Source: an uncultured Senegalimassilia sp. (GTDB taxonomy: Bacteria > Actinomycetota > Coriobacteriia > Coriobacteriales > Eggerthellaceae). From it: DNA of 64,000 bases. The translations under genes and the position numbers were made by a program. This document shows positions 7,270 to 15,922 of the stretch, piece by piece. The notes under the pieces are model-generated. The model was given only the letters and a program-made list of their open reading frames with translations. It had not been told where the DNA came from and did not search any database. Each line of letters begins with the position of its first letter. Position 1 is the stretch's first letter. The stretch lies in the NCBI GenBank assembly GCA_934630815.1, contig CAKTWI010000001.1, forward strand, positions 124,001 through 188,000, read 5' to 3'.

Positions 7270-8302
7270 GGCGCTTCCCCTGCTTGCCGCGGCCGTCGCC
7301 TTGCTTCGAGCCGCCCTTGCCGGACTTGCCCTGCCCGCCTTTGCCCTTGGGGGCATGCGGGTTCTCATGCTTGGCCTGCACCGTGCCGTTCGTGCCGCGC
7401 TTAGCGTTGGCGTGTTTCTTCTGAGCCGAACGCTTACGGCCGTGCTGCGCCGCATCGATGCGGCGACCGTCCTCGTCAAGCTGGATGACCTGGCGCTCGG
7501 CGCCGTTCTCACCCAAGCTCAGACGCGCTCGGTTCTGGCGACGCTGCGCCTGGGAAGCCAGCTGAGCGGCGAAATCGTCCTCGGCGAACGCCTCGGGCTC
7601 ATCAGGCTGCTCCGCCAGCTCATCCTCTTCCGGCAGCTCCTGCGCACCGGCCGGCTGGTCCGCCATCTTGCCCCCGGCGAAGGCGCGCACCACGGGCCCC
7701 TCGACGGGGTACTCGTCGGCCTCATCCACGATCTCGCCGGATTCGTCGATCTTGCCGACCCAATCCAGCACGCGCTCCAAACGGAAACCCGCCACAGCGG
7801 CGGCAGAGCGAACGCATCCCACGAGCGGATCGAAGCCGTGCGGATCGCCGCCCTCACCCACCACGTGCAGCGTGCACGGGCGCTTGCGCGCACGGGTACG
7901 CGTCCAGAAGTACGGCTGGAAGCGATCGAGCATGCACTTGAGCTGCGAAGACGGCCCGGCGAAATACACCGGCGCCACGACGATCAGCTCGTCGGCATCC
8001 TCGAGCAGCGGGTACACGTCGTCCATGTCGTCGCGGATGGCGCAACGGCGCGGCGCCTCGTCCTCGGCGCGCTGCTCCTCGAAGGCCTGGTCCTCGGCGG
8101 CCTCCTGCTCGGTCATCGCGCCCTGCGCCTTGCGCTTGCAGAAATCGCAGGCGTTGCAGCCGGCCACGTCGAGCGTGGACACGGGCGCCAAATACACCTC
8201 GTCTTCCGGGCACTCCTCGATGCAGCTTTCGAACAAAAGGTCCGCAAGCGCGCCGCTTCGCCCCTCGACACGAGGCGACCCGACGATGATCAGGCGTTTC
8301 AT
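7262..8302 (-). CDS. NADPH-dependent FMN reductase/flavodoxin-fold protein with a long basic tail
   Basis: The first about 200 residues form a flavodoxin-like fold: IIVGSPRVEGRSG binds the FMN phosphate, GCNACDFCKRK is a C-x2-C-x2-C cluster typical of multimeric flavodoxin WrbA-like/iron-sulfur flavoproteins, and APVYFAGPSSQLK is the usual second flavin loop. An insert rich in Glu (residues about 65-90) separates the cysteines from that loop. After residue 215 comes an acidic stretch, then a Lys/Gly/Arg-rich tail of about 60 residues ending GKQGKRRG, which looks like a nucleic-acid-binding extension. It overlaps tatD by 4 nt and rsmA by 8 nt, so it is co-translated with an rRNA methylase. Start ATG 8302, AAAGGA site; a TTG at 8308 is less likely. 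Confidence 0.8.
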   Translation of the reverse strand: MKRLIIVGSPRVEGRSGALADLLFESCIEECPEDEVYLAPVSTLDVAGCNACDFCKRKAQGAMTEQEAAEDQAFEEQRAEDEAPRRCAIRDDMDDVYPLLEDADELIVVAPVYFAGPSSQLKCMLDRFQPYFWTRTRARKRPCTLHVVGEGGDPHGFDPLVGCVRSAAAVAGFRLERVLDWVGKIDESGEIVDEADEYPVEGPVVRAFAGGKMADQPAGAQELPEEDELAEQPDEPEAFAEDDFAAQLASQAQRRQNRARLSLGENGAERQVIQLDEDGRRIDAAQHGRKRSAQKKHANAKRGTNGTVQAKHENPHAPKGKGGQGKSGKGGSKQGDGRGKQGKRRG

Positions 8303-9375
8303 TCGCAATTCCTTTCAGTTGCGGCGGTTTGCGCATATTCGATCTGCCAGGGTGTGGGCGGGCGGTCCAACAATGCGCGCGCGTTTTGCGCGATCTGAGC
8401 CAGCATCTCGCTTCTGGCCTTCTCGGTTTCGCACCCGAGCACCTCGGCCATGCACGCCGCGGTGAACACGGTGTGCGCCGGGCCGCACGGCATGCCGCGC
8501 ATGGGCTCGGGCGTCATGTACGGCGAATCGGTTTCGGTGAGCAGCAAGTTGCGCGGCATGCGCGCGACCGCGTCGCGCGTGTCCTGGCAGCGCTTGAACG
8601 TGAGCGCGCCGCCCAGGGCCACGAAACAACCACGGTCGACCCAAGGCTCGAGCGTTTCCCAATCCAGGTCGAAGCAGTGCAGCAACGTACCCGCCTCGGG
8701 GAAGCCCTCCTCGCGCAGAATGGCGAACGCCTCGTCATGCGCCTCGCGCACATGCAGCGCGGCGGGAAGACCCGTGGTGTGCGCCAGGCGGATTTGACGG
8801 CGGAACGCCCGCCGCTGATCCTCGCGCGGCGACAGGTCGTAATGGTAGTCCAGGCCTATCTCGCCCACGGCGCATATACGCGGGTCCGCCAAGCGTTTGA
8901 CCAGGAGCGATTCCATGGCTTCATCGTAGAAGCGCGCATTATGCGGATGCACGCCGGCCGCCAGGCGCAAGCGCGGCAGCGGACGCGACGCCGCATCCTC
9001 GGGCAGTGCGAAGCACGCCGCATCGGCACCGTCGGGCAGATGCGTCAGCTCATCGCCGCCGGCCGCCAGCACCTCACGCGTGCGCTCCACCGCTTCGGGC
9101 AAGCGAGACTGCGCTTCGGCAAACCAGCCATCGAAGCGCTCGAACACGTCCGGGGCGTCCTCCTGCACATCGATGATGTCGCAGACGAAGTCCACGCCCC
9201 ACGCCGCGCAGCGCGCGAACTCCAGGGCCGGATCCGCCAGCAGGTGCACATGCGCGTGCGTGTCCACCACCGGGCCGGCAAGCCGCGGCGGCTCCACCAG
9301 GCGAAACTTTCCATGCTTGCGCTTCTGTCGAAACAGCGCGTCAGCGAAAACCGGCTGTTGCTCTTCCTCGGCCAT
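8299..9375 (-). CDS. tatD: TatD-family metal-dependent hydrolase/DNase
   Basis: A 358-residue TIM-barrel hydrolase with all TatD metal ligands: DTHAHVHL near residue 38, GEIGLDYHY, histidines in ALHVRE and LLHCFD, and TETDSPY. The family has 3'-5' exonuclease/DNase activity and RNA-processing roles. It is about 90 residues longer than typical TatD because of an N-terminal stretch of 36 residues and an insert between residues about 60 and 130. The metG-tatD-rsmA order is conserved in many Gram-positive genomes. The start at 9375 has an AAGGG site. Confidence 0.9.
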   Translation of the reverse strand: MAEEEQQPVFADALFRQKRKHGKFRLVEPPRLAGPVVDTHAHVHLLADPALEFARCAAWGVDFVCDIIDVQEDAPDVFERFDGWFAEAQSRLPEAVERTREVLAAGGDELTHLPDGADAACFALPEDAASRPLPRLRLAAGVHPHNARFYDEAMESLLVKRLADPRICAVGEIGLDYHYDLSPREDQRRAFRRQIRLAHTTGLPAALHVREAHDEAFAILREEGFPEAGTLLHCFDLDWETLEPWVDRGCFVALGGALTFKRCQDTRDAVARMPRNLLLTETDSPYMTPEPMRGMPCGPAHTVFTAACMAEVLGCETEKARSEMLAQIAQNARALLDRPPTPWQIEYAQTAATERNCE

Positions 9376-9406
9376 GCATCCCTTCCCTATACATATATAT
9401 ACAGCA

Positions 9407-9431
9407 GGGCGAAGGGTCCTCCCCTTCGCCC
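9407..9431. repeat. GC-rich hairpin between metG and tatD
   Basis: Perfect 10-bp stem GGGCGAAGGG/CCCTTCGCCC with TCCTC loop. It has no U-tract on the minus strand, and the AT-rich stretch at 9390-9404 beyond it (TATATATAT) may be the tatD promoter. Confidence 0.5.
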
Positions 9432-9464
9432 GGACACTTAGTGCTACGTCCCCCGAAGCGTCCG
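9431..9464. repeat. Intergenic hairpin family, copy 3
   Basis: Stem CGGACACTT/AAGCGTCCG (9431-9439 with 9456-9464, one A-C mismatch) and a 16-nt loop that on the minus strand reads CGGGGGACGTAGCACT. It shares the GGGGACGTAG core with the copy at 5441. It lies in the 197-nt gap between metG and tatD. Confidence 0.55.
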
Positions 9465-9572
9465 ACGTCGGAGCTCGGGACGTCGCGATGTGCGGCGCGG
9501 CGAAGGAACTCCCTCGCCGCGATTTGCCGCAACATCAAGCATTCCGCCCGCCGCAAAGCAAGCGAAACCCTT

Positions 9573-11159
9573 TTATTCCTCGATCTTGATCTCGTCCATG
9601 TTCAGGCGCGGGAACAGCGGGTCGCCCACGGTGACCGTGTTGCCGACGGACAGCTGGCCCCACTTCGTGGCGCCCTCGACGTCCACCACGTCGGTGACCT
9701 TGCCCAGGCTCAGGCGATCGAAGACCTCGTTGGAGGTGTTCGGCATGAACGGGGCCATGTACAGCGCGATGATGCGAATTGCCTCGAGCGCGTTGTAGAT
9801 GACGGCCGCCAGATCGCCCTGGGTCTCTTCCTTCTTCGCCAGGTTCCACGGGGCGCTTTCCTCGACGTAGAGGTTCACGCGACCGGCAAGCTCCTGCACC
9901 GCGGCGGCGGCGCCGGTGAAGTCGACCTGGGACATGCAGGCGTCGTACTTCGCGTACAGCTGCTCGACGATGGGCAGCATGGGGTTGGCGACGCGCTCGG
10001 CGGCGTCAGCCGGCACGGCGGGCACCTTGCCGTCGAAGTACTTGTTCGTCATGTTGAACACGCGGCTGCACAGGTTGCCCCAAGTGTTGGCCAGGTCGGC
10101 GTTGTACACCTGCACCATGCGCTCCATGGAGATGTTGCCGTCATGGCCGAACTGCACGTCGGACATGAAGTAGTAGCGGTAGGCATCCACGCCGAAGATC
10201 TTCACCAGGTCGGCGGGTTTCATGCCGTTACCCTTGGACTTCGACATCTTCTCGCCCTTGGTGAGCAAGAAGCCGTGGCCGAACACCGTGTGCGTGATGG
10301 GCAGGCCGGCGGCCATGAGCATGGCCGGCCAGATGACGCAGTGGAAGCGCGTGATGTCTTTGCCCACGAAGTGGTACTGCATGGGCCAGCGTTGCTCGAA
10401 CTCGCCGGCGCGCTGCTCGTCGCCATAGCCGATGCCCGTGAGGTAGGCCAGCAGGGCGTCGGCCCACACGTAGGCCACATGGCCCTCGTCGAATGGCAGC
10501 GGCACGCCCCAGTCGAAGGTGGAACGGCTGATGGACAGGTCCTTCAGGCCGCTCTTCACGAAGGTGACCACCTCGTTCTTGCGCGTTTCGGGACGAATGA
10601 AGTCGGGGTTCTCCTCGTAGAACTTCAGCAGCGGCTCCTGGAACTCGGAGAGCTTGAAGAACCAGTTCTCCTCGCCGCCGGCCTTCTGCACCGGGCGATG
10701 GCAATCGGGGCACACCAGCTCGCCGTCCTCGTTCTTCTCAAGGTCGGACTCGGCATAATAGGTTTCCTCGTGCACACAGTACCAACCCTCGTAGCTGCCC
10801 TTGTAGCACCAGCCCTTGTCGAACAAGTCCTGCCAGAACTTCTGCACGGTGCGGGCATGGCGCGGCTGGGTGGTGCGCACGAAATCGGTGTAGGTGATGT
10901 CGAGCAGGTCCCACACGTTGCGGAACGCCGGCTCCATGGAATCGCACCAGGCCTGCGGGGTCATGCCCTTCGACTCGGCGGTATCGGCCACTTTCTGGCC
11001 ATGCTCGTCCATGCCCGTGACGAACGCCACGTCGTAGCCGTTCATGCGCTGATAGCGCGCGACGGTGTCGGCGGCGACGGTGGTGTAGGCCGTGCCCAAG
11101 TGGGGCTCGGCGTTCACATAATAGATGGGCGTGGTGAACGAGTAGGTTCCCTTTGACAT
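9573..11159 (-). CDS. metG: Methionyl-tRNA synthetase
   Basis: Class I aminoacyl-tRNA synthetase charging tRNA-Met. The 528-residue protein shows PIYYVNAEPHLGTAYTT (HIGH equivalent HLGT), the single-zinc CP domain with CPDCHRPV, KMSKSKGN (KMSKS loop) and an anticodon-binding helical domain starting near residue 360. It lacks the C-terminal EMAP/tRNA-binding domain, as in many actinobacterial enzymes. The ATG at 11159 has AAGGAAG upstream; the longer open frame to 11375 passes through the promoter region and is rejected. First gene of the metG-tatD-flavin reductase-rsmA cluster. Confidence 0.96.
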   Translation of the reverse strand: MSKGTYSFTTPIYYVNAEPHLGTAYTTVAADTVARYQRMNGYDVAFVTGMDEHGQKVADTAESKGMTPQAWCDSMEPAFRNVWDLLDITYTDFVRTTQPRHARTVQKFWQDLFDKGWCYKGSYEGWYCVHEETYYAESDLEKNEDGELVCPDCHRPVQKAGGEENWFFKLSEFQEPLLKFYEENPDFIRPETRKNEVVTFVKSGLKDLSISRSTFDWGVPLPFDEGHVAYVWADALLAYLTGIGYGDEQRAGEFEQRWPMQYHFVGKDITRFHCVIWPAMLMAAGLPITHTVFGHGFLLTKGEKMSKSKGNGMKPADLVKIFGVDAYRYYFMSDVQFGHDGNISMERMVQVYNADLANTWGNLCSRVFNMTNKYFDGKVPAVPADAAERVANPMLPIVEQLYAKYDACMSQVDFTGAAAAVQELAGRVNLYVEESAPWNLAKKEETQGDLAAVIYNALEAIRIIALYMAPFMPNTSNEVFDRLSLGKVTDVVDVEGATKWGQLSVGNTVTVGDPLFPRLNMDEIKIEE

Positions 11160-11232
11160 GGTGCTTCCTTTTGCTCGCGGCCGCAGTCGGGCGAATGATG
11201 CCCCGCCAACCTGGGTTTTCGCAGTGCCCCCG

Positions 11233-11241
11233 ATTGTACCA
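11233..11241 (-). promoter_or_regulatory. Probable metG promoter (extended -10)
   Basis: TGGTACAAT on the minus strand, a TG-n extended -10, 74 nt upstream of the metG ATG. I looked for a T-box leader (TGGNACCGCG-type motif) in the leader and did not find one. Confidence 0.45.
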
Positions 11242-11360
11242 CGCTGAAAACCGCCATCGCACGCCCCGAGGCCCGGCAACATGCAATCATCGGGCGATCC
11301 GACGGGCTCGAGCGCTTGTGCACGTTTAATGAGCGGCACGGTTTGAACATATCTGGCCGG

Positions 11361-11366
11361 TATAAT
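11361..11366 (+). promoter_or_regulatory. -10 box for the secreted coiled-coil protein
   Basis: A consensus TATAAT 34 nt upstream of the ATG at 11400. No clear -35 at the usual distance. Confidence 0.45.
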
Positions 11367-11399
11367 TAATGCCAATTGTTATAAATCGAAGGATGGCGG

Positions 11400-12560
11400 A
11401 TGTTTTCTAACAAACTTCAAATGAACCCGAGCAGCCGCCCTCGCCACCGCTTGCCGCTGACCGTCGCCTTGAGCGCGACGTTGGCCTTCGCAAGCGTGCC
11501 GGTCGCGGGCATCGCTCAGCGAACCGCATGGGCAGAGGACATCGACACGAACGTGCAGGCAGACGCCGCACAGCAGGAGGTCGAGCGCACTGCCGCCGAG
11601 TACGACCAGGCCATAAGCCGCATCGACGATCTGAACCAGCAGATCGCGGACAACGAGGCGCGCATCGCCGAGATTGAGGAGACCCTTCCCACTCAGCAAG
11701 AGCGCAGCTCCGCTGCCGCGGTGAAGCTGTACAAGACCCAGGCTTCCACGCCCGGCTTGCTGGAAATGGTCCTCAGCTCCGAGAACATCGTGGATTTCTT
11801 CACGTCGCTTGAGTACGTGTCCCATATCTACAGCAGCAACCAGGCTGAGATCAAGCGCCTTAGCGAGTTGAAAGACGAGCTCGACCAAACGAAGCGCGGC
11901 CTTTCGCAGGCGAAGAAGGACGCCGACGCCGAGGCAGCCAACGCCGAGCAGGCGCTTTCCGCAGCCCAGCAGGCGCGCCAGGAGGCCCAGCGCAAAGCGC
12001 AGGAGGAAGCGGCCCGCCAGGCCGAGGAGGCTGCAAAGGCCGCTGAAGCCGAGGCTGCAAAGGCTGAAGCCGCCAAGGAGGCGGACAAGCAGGAGCAGGC
12101 CGATTCCGCCAGCGCTCCGGCTGCCGCCGAGGCAGCGGGCGACTCTTCCGCGGGCACTGTGGAGGCGCCCAGCGACGACGGCGCCGACTGGGCAAGCGAG
12201 CGCGACGTGTTCGTGGCGCAGTGGGCCGGCCGTATCGACGCGTATCTGGCCGGTTCGCCCATGGCGGGCACGGGCAAGGTGTTCGCCGAGGCCGCTTGGG
12301 ATTATGGCGTGGACCCGCGCTGGTCGCCCGCCATCTCCAACACCGAAAGCTCCAAGGGCCTGTACTGCTCCGGCAGCTGCAACGCCTGGGGCTGGGGCGG
12401 CTGCAGCTGGGGAAGCTGGGAAGAGGCCATCCGCGACCACGTGGCCGGCCTTGCCCGCGGCTACGGCTACACCATCTCGGTGGATGCCGCCAAGAGGTAC
12501 TGCCCGCCGAACTGGGAGCACTGGTACAACGCACCGCTTGCGCAGATGAATATGATCTAG
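11400..12560 (+). CDS. Secreted coiled-coil protein with a lysozyme-like C-terminal domain
   Basis: A 386-residue exported protein. Residues 1-45 form a long signal peptide (basic N-terminus, hydrophobic core, AWA-E cleavage site). Residues about 55-245 are coiled coil rich in Ala/Glu/Lys, of the PcsB/CwlO N-terminal type with the typical mid-segment YVSHIYSSNQ. After an Ala/Ser linker the last about 120 residues resemble a lysozyme/glucosaminidase-type domain (WDYGVDPRWSPAISNTESSKG), with an SNTES segment that could hold the catalytic glutamate. Such proteins act at the septum in peptidoglycan hydrolysis or its activation; activity here is inferred. GAAGGA ribosome site. Confidence 0.75.
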   Translation: MFSNKLQMNPSSRPRHRLPLTVALSATLAFASVPVAGIAQRTAWAEDIDTNVQADAAQQEVERTAAEYDQAISRIDDLNQQIADNEARIAEIEETLPTQQERSSAAAVKLYKTQASTPGLLEMVLSSENIVDFFTSLEYVSHIYSSNQAEIKRLSELKDELDQTKRGLSQAKKDADAEAANAEQALSAAQQARQEAQRKAQEEAARQAEEAAKAAEAEAAKAEAAKEADKQEQADSASAPAAAEAAGDSSAGTVEAPSDDGADWASERDVFVAQWAGRIDAYLAGSPMAGTGKVFAEAAWDYGVDPRWSPAISNTESSKGLYCSGSCNAWGWGGCSWGSWEEAIRDHVAGLARGYGYTISVDAAKRYCPPNWEHWYNAPLAQMNMI

Positions 12561-12595
12561 CAAGAAACCCGGCCACGAGCCGGGTTTCTTGCTAG
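12557..12595. terminator. Bidirectional terminator overlapping a stop codon
   Basis: A perfect 17-bp stem (12557-12573 with 12579-12595, loop CACGA) starts within the last codons of the secreted-protein gene; its TAG stop is part of the 5' arm. The arms carry A- and T-rich runs, so it can stop transcripts from both sides of the convergent pair. Confidence 0.9.
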
Positions 12596-12603
12596 TGGGT
12601 CGC

Positions 12604-14073
12604 CTAGCGCTTCCCTTTCGCCGGCAGAACGAACATACCCAAGATGAACGCCAGTACGGGGACGGCGCATTGCAACCAGAAGCTGAAGTCGAAACCGCCG
12701 AGGTCAACGCCCAGCGCGTTTTGCGAGGTCAACGCCATAGCAGCGATGAACACCGATGCCGAAAGGCTGCCGATGAGCTGTCGCGCGGAGGTGATGATGG
12801 CCGATGCCTGCGCCAGTTCGTCGGGATCGAGCGTGGTGCACGCCCACGCTGTCAGCGGCATCATCAGGCACGCGATGCCCGTCGCGCGGACACCGTAGAG
12901 CACCGTGACCACCCATTCGGGAACGCTTGCGGGGATGAGCGCAAACGCCACCGTGCCCGCAAGTACCGTGACGCAGCCCACCGCGATGAGCGGACGCGGG
13001 CCGCGGCGATCGAGCAAGCGCCCGGTGACGGGGTTCATCACGCCCATCATGATGGCGCCGGGCAGAAGCGTCAGACCCGACACCGTGGCGGAAAGCCCCT
13101 GGATATCCTGCACAAACAGCGGCACCATGATCGACGGCGCCATGAACATCATGTGCGCGCATATGACGATAAACGTGGAGATGGCGAACGTCTTGTCGCG
13201 GAAGCATTGCAGCCTCAGGAACGGTTCGGAAACGCGCAGCTGACGACGCGCGAACACGACAAGCCCTGCTGCACCCGCCAGCAACGGGGCGACGAAGCCC
13301 GCGCCCACGGACCCGCCCGACTCCAACATGGTGGCCGCAATCATCACCAGCACGAAGCCCCCGGAATACAGAAGCGCCGACACCAGGTCGAAATGCCCTG
13401 GATGATCGGGGCACTGCACCACGTCGTCGAGCAGCAGCACCGTCAGAACCATCACCGCAAGCGCGATGGCGCCGAGCATCCAGAACATGGAACGCCAGCC
13501 CCACGCGTCGATGAGGAAGCCGCTGATGGTAGGGCCGATGGCAGGCGCGAACCCGATGATCATGCCTACGATGGCCGTTGCTTGGCCGTACTGGCTTTTC
13601 GGATAGATGTTCAGCGCCACCAGCTGCACGAGCGGCAGGCAGATGCCGGCGCCACCGGCCTGCAGCAGACGCGCCGCCAGCAGGCACGGATAGTTCGGCG
13701 CGAAGATGGCCGCAGCGCACCCGACGGCGAACGACGCCATGGACGCGAAGAACAGCTTCTTGGAATCGAACCGATTCATCAGATAGCCCGTCATGGCGCT
13801 GATCAGGCCCAACACGAAGATGTACGCCGTGGTGAGCAGCTGGCCGGAACTTGCGCTGATGCCGTACTCGTGCATGACCGCCGGCAACGCGGCGATCATC
13901 ATGCTTTGAGAGATGCACGCCGCCGTAGTACCCGACACCATGATGCCCAGCACCACACGGCGCTGCCGCAGGGGCAAGCCGTCGCGCTCGGGTTCGGAGC
14001 TGACAGCGGATTCGGATGTTTTCGCGCGAGACGCGCTCGCCACGTCTTCGGAATAGGTTTCGTTCGTATTCAT
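12604..14073 (-). CDS. DHA2/EmrB-QacA family multidrug MFS exporter
   Basis: A 489-residue major facilitator protein with about 14 hydrophobic segments, fitting the drug:H+ antiporter-2 family. Motif C-like glycine/proline pattern GFAPAIGPTISGFL is in helix 5 and motif A-like GYLMNRFDSKK is in the helix 2-3 loop; GRLLDRRGPRP repeats it in the second half. The charged N-terminal about 35 residues are cytoplasmic. No regulator is adjacent and substrates cannot be predicted. Start ATG at 14073; the ribosome site is weak, and the frame extends upstream to 14241 without support. Confidence 0.85.
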   Translation of the reverse strand: MNTNETYSEDVASASRAKTSESAVSSEPERDGLPLRQRRVVLGIMVSGTTAACISQSMMIAALPAVMHEYGISASSGQLLTTAYIFVLGLISAMTGYLMNRFDSKKLFFASMASFAVGCAAAIFAPNYPCLLAARLLQAGGAGICLPLVQLVALNIYPKSQYGQATAIVGMIIGFAPAIGPTISGFLIDAWGWRSMFWMLGAIALAVMVLTVLLLDDVVQCPDHPGHFDLVSALLYSGGFVLVMIAATMLESGGSVGAGFVAPLLAGAAGLVVFARRQLRVSEPFLRLQCFRDKTFAISTFIVICAHMMFMAPSIMVPLFVQDIQGLSATVSGLTLLPGAIMMGVMNPVTGRLLDRRGPRPLIAVGCVTVLAGTVAFALIPASVPEWVVTVLYGVRATGIACLMMPLTAWACTTLDPDELAQASAIITSARQLIGSLSASVFIAAMALTSQNALGVDLGGFDFSFWLQCAVPVLAFILGMFVLPAKGKR

Positions 14074-14272
14074 ACCGCGATGGTAGCAGCTGCAGCGTAC
14101 CCGCACCCGCCCGCGCACGAAACGCGCACGGAAGAAGGTTCTCCAGAGCGAACAAATGACGGAGAGGCGCTCAGGACGGATGCTCGGGGAACGGGAGACT
14201 CCCCCCCAAACGTCTCCCCACCCCTCGTTCACCTCACACATCGTAACGGGCCGAGTCGCCGAAACGGCACAC

Positions 14273-15070
14273 CTACCGCAGTTTGTCGCGGCGTTGTTTC
14301 CAGTCGGGCATGAAGCGGTCCATGAGCTGGTGAAACCTTGGCCCGTGGCCGCGTTCCAGCAGGTGGCACAGCTCGTGCACCACCACGTACTCCAGGCATT
14401 CCGGCGGGTAGAGCGCCAAGCGCACGTTGATGCAGATGCGGCCCGTGGAAGGCTGGCAGCTGCCCCAGCGGCTGGTCATGTTGCGATATGCCAGCTGGCC
14501 CGCCTTCACCCCCATGATAGGCTCCCATGCTGCCACCAGCGCTGGCACGCATGCCTGCACCACCGCGCGCCACTGCGCCACCTCGGCTTTCGACGCCTGC
14601 GAGGCCTGCGCCATGGGCGTGGCGGATACGCGCTCCATCTGGGCTTGAATCCAATCATGCTTACGATGCACGAAATCTGCCACGTCCGCAGGCGACATCC
14701 AGGCGGGCGCGGAAGCATCCACGTGGGAGCCGTCGCGGGCGATGCGCAGGTTGAGGTTCTTCACCTTTTTGCGTTGCAGACGCACCTCGATACCGTCGAC
14801 GTAAAGCACCTCGGGCGCTGACGCGCGCGCAGGCTTGCGGCGCGTTGCTTGCGCACCGGCCTTCCCTGCCCTGGCCGCCGTGCGCCCGACACCGGACGAA
14901 CGTTGCCGCGGCGCAACCTTCCCCGCCTCGTCGCTCCCGCGACCGGAAGCGGCCGAACGCCGCTGCGGCGCGGCGCCCGCCCCACGCGAGCCGCTCGCTG
15001 CCCGGCGCTTGAGCTCGCCCGGATCAACGCGGCGCGTGCGTACCGGGCCGGATCGGTTTTCGCTGGCCAC
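14273..15070 (-). CDS. YgjP-like zinc metallopeptidase (DUF45) with a basic N-terminal extension
   Basis: The C-terminal about 175 residues match the YgjP/DUF45 metallopeptidase family: HELCHLLERGHGPRFH supplies the HExxH-like zinc site with a third histidine, and WGSC is the family hallmark. The first about 85 residues are a highly basic Arg/Ala/Ser/Gly-rich extension. GTG start at 15070, 3 nt after the rsmI stop, with GGAGG inside rsmI, so the pair is co-translated. Physiological substrates of the family are not known to me. Confidence 0.82.
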   Translation of the reverse strand: MASENRSGPVRTRRVDPGELKRRAASGSRGAGAAPQRRSAASGRGSDEAGKVAPRQRSSGVGRTAARAGKAGAQATRRKPARASAPEVLYVDGIEVRLQRKKVKNLNLRIARDGSHVDASAPAWMSPADVADFVHRKHDWIQAQMERVSATPMAQASQASKAEVAQWRAVVQACVPALVAAWEPIMGVKAGQLAYRNMTSRWGSCQPSTGRICINVRLALYPPECLEYVVVHELCHLLERGHGPRFHQLMDRFMPDWKQRRDKLR

Positions 15071-15073
15071 GCC

Positions 15074-15922
15074 CTACGCCTCCAGCGCGATCTCGTACGC
15101 GGCGTTGCGCGGCAGGCCGAACTCGGCCGTCAGCGTTTTCGCGATGTCCTTGTTGCGCGCGCCCTCGGCCTTGAGCTGGGCAGCGCGGACGCGAGCGGAG
15201 TCCTCGGCGCTTTCCTGAGCCGCCTGTCCCTCGGCTTCGCTGGGCCCGTCGATCACGATGACGATCTCGCCCTTGATGCCGCCGGCCGCCTCGCGGGCGG
15301 CGAACTCGTCGCGCAGCGCGGGCAGCGCGTCGCGCACCACTTCCTCATGCAGCTTCGTGAGCTCGCGGCACACCGCCGCCTCGCGCAGCGGAAACGCCTC
15401 GGCCAGCGCGGCAAGCGCCCCGGCGATGCGGTTCGGGCTTTCATAGTAGATAAGCGCGGCGTCGAGCGTGCGCACCGCATCGAGCGCGGCCTTTTGCTCG
15501 CCTGCCTTGCGCGGGAAGAAACCGCCGAAGTAGAAGCGCGGGTTCGTGCAACCGCTGGCCACATACGCCGTGGCGGTAGCGGTGGGCCCGGGCAGCACCT
15601 CCACCGGCGCGCCCGCCTCCCAGCATGCGCGAACCAGGCGCAAACCCGGGTCGGATACACCCGGCATACCGGCGTCGCTGCAGTACGCGATGACCTCGCC
15701 CGCCGCAACGCGCGCCACGATGCCATCGGCGCGCGAGCCGATGAGCGCCTCGTCCAAGCGCTCCAAGCGCTTGCCGATGCCGAACGCCGCCAGCAGCTTG
15801 CCGGTGACGCGTGTATCTTCCGCGCACACCACATCGGCGCTGGTCAGCGCATCAAGCGCACGCTGCGGCATGTCGCCCAGGTTGCCGATGGGCGTCGGGC
15901 AGATGATCAGCTTGCCAGCCAT
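15074..15922 (-). CDS. rsmI: 16S rRNA C1402 ribose 2'-O-methyltransferase
   Basis: RsmI methylates the ribose of C1402 in the ribosomal P site. The 282-residue SAM-dependent tetrapyrrole-methylase-fold protein shows CPTPIGNLGDM at the N-terminus, CAEDTR, YCSDAGMPGVSDPG and LPGPTA, all diagnostic. The start ATG at 15922 overlaps the TGA of the upstream dehydratase activator, with GAGGG upstream; a GTG one codon earlier is possible. The C-terminal about 60 residues are a helical region ending in NAAYEIALEA. Confidence 0.95.
   Translation of the reverse strand: MAGKLIICPTPIGNLGDMPQRALDALTSADVVCAEDTRVTGKLLAAFGIGKRLERLDEALIGSRADGIVARVAAGEVIAYCSDAGMPGVSDPGLRLVRACWEAGAPVEVLPGPTATATAYVASGCTNPRFYFGGFFPRKAGEQKAALDAVRTLDAALIYYESPNRIAGALAALAEAFPLREAAVCRELTKLHEEVVRDALPALRDEFAAREAAGGIKGEIVIVIDGPSEAEGQAAQESAEDSARVRAAQLKAEGARNKDIAKTLTAEFGLPRNAAYEIALEA

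Noticed and set aside
9441..11156. Open plus-strand frame of 571 codons opposite metG
   Set aside because: Antisense shadow of metG with no start signal or recognisable domain.
12589..14313. Open plus-strand frame of 574 codons opposite the MFS exporter
   Set aside because: His/Arg/Gln-rich antisense shadow starting inside the terminator hairpin.
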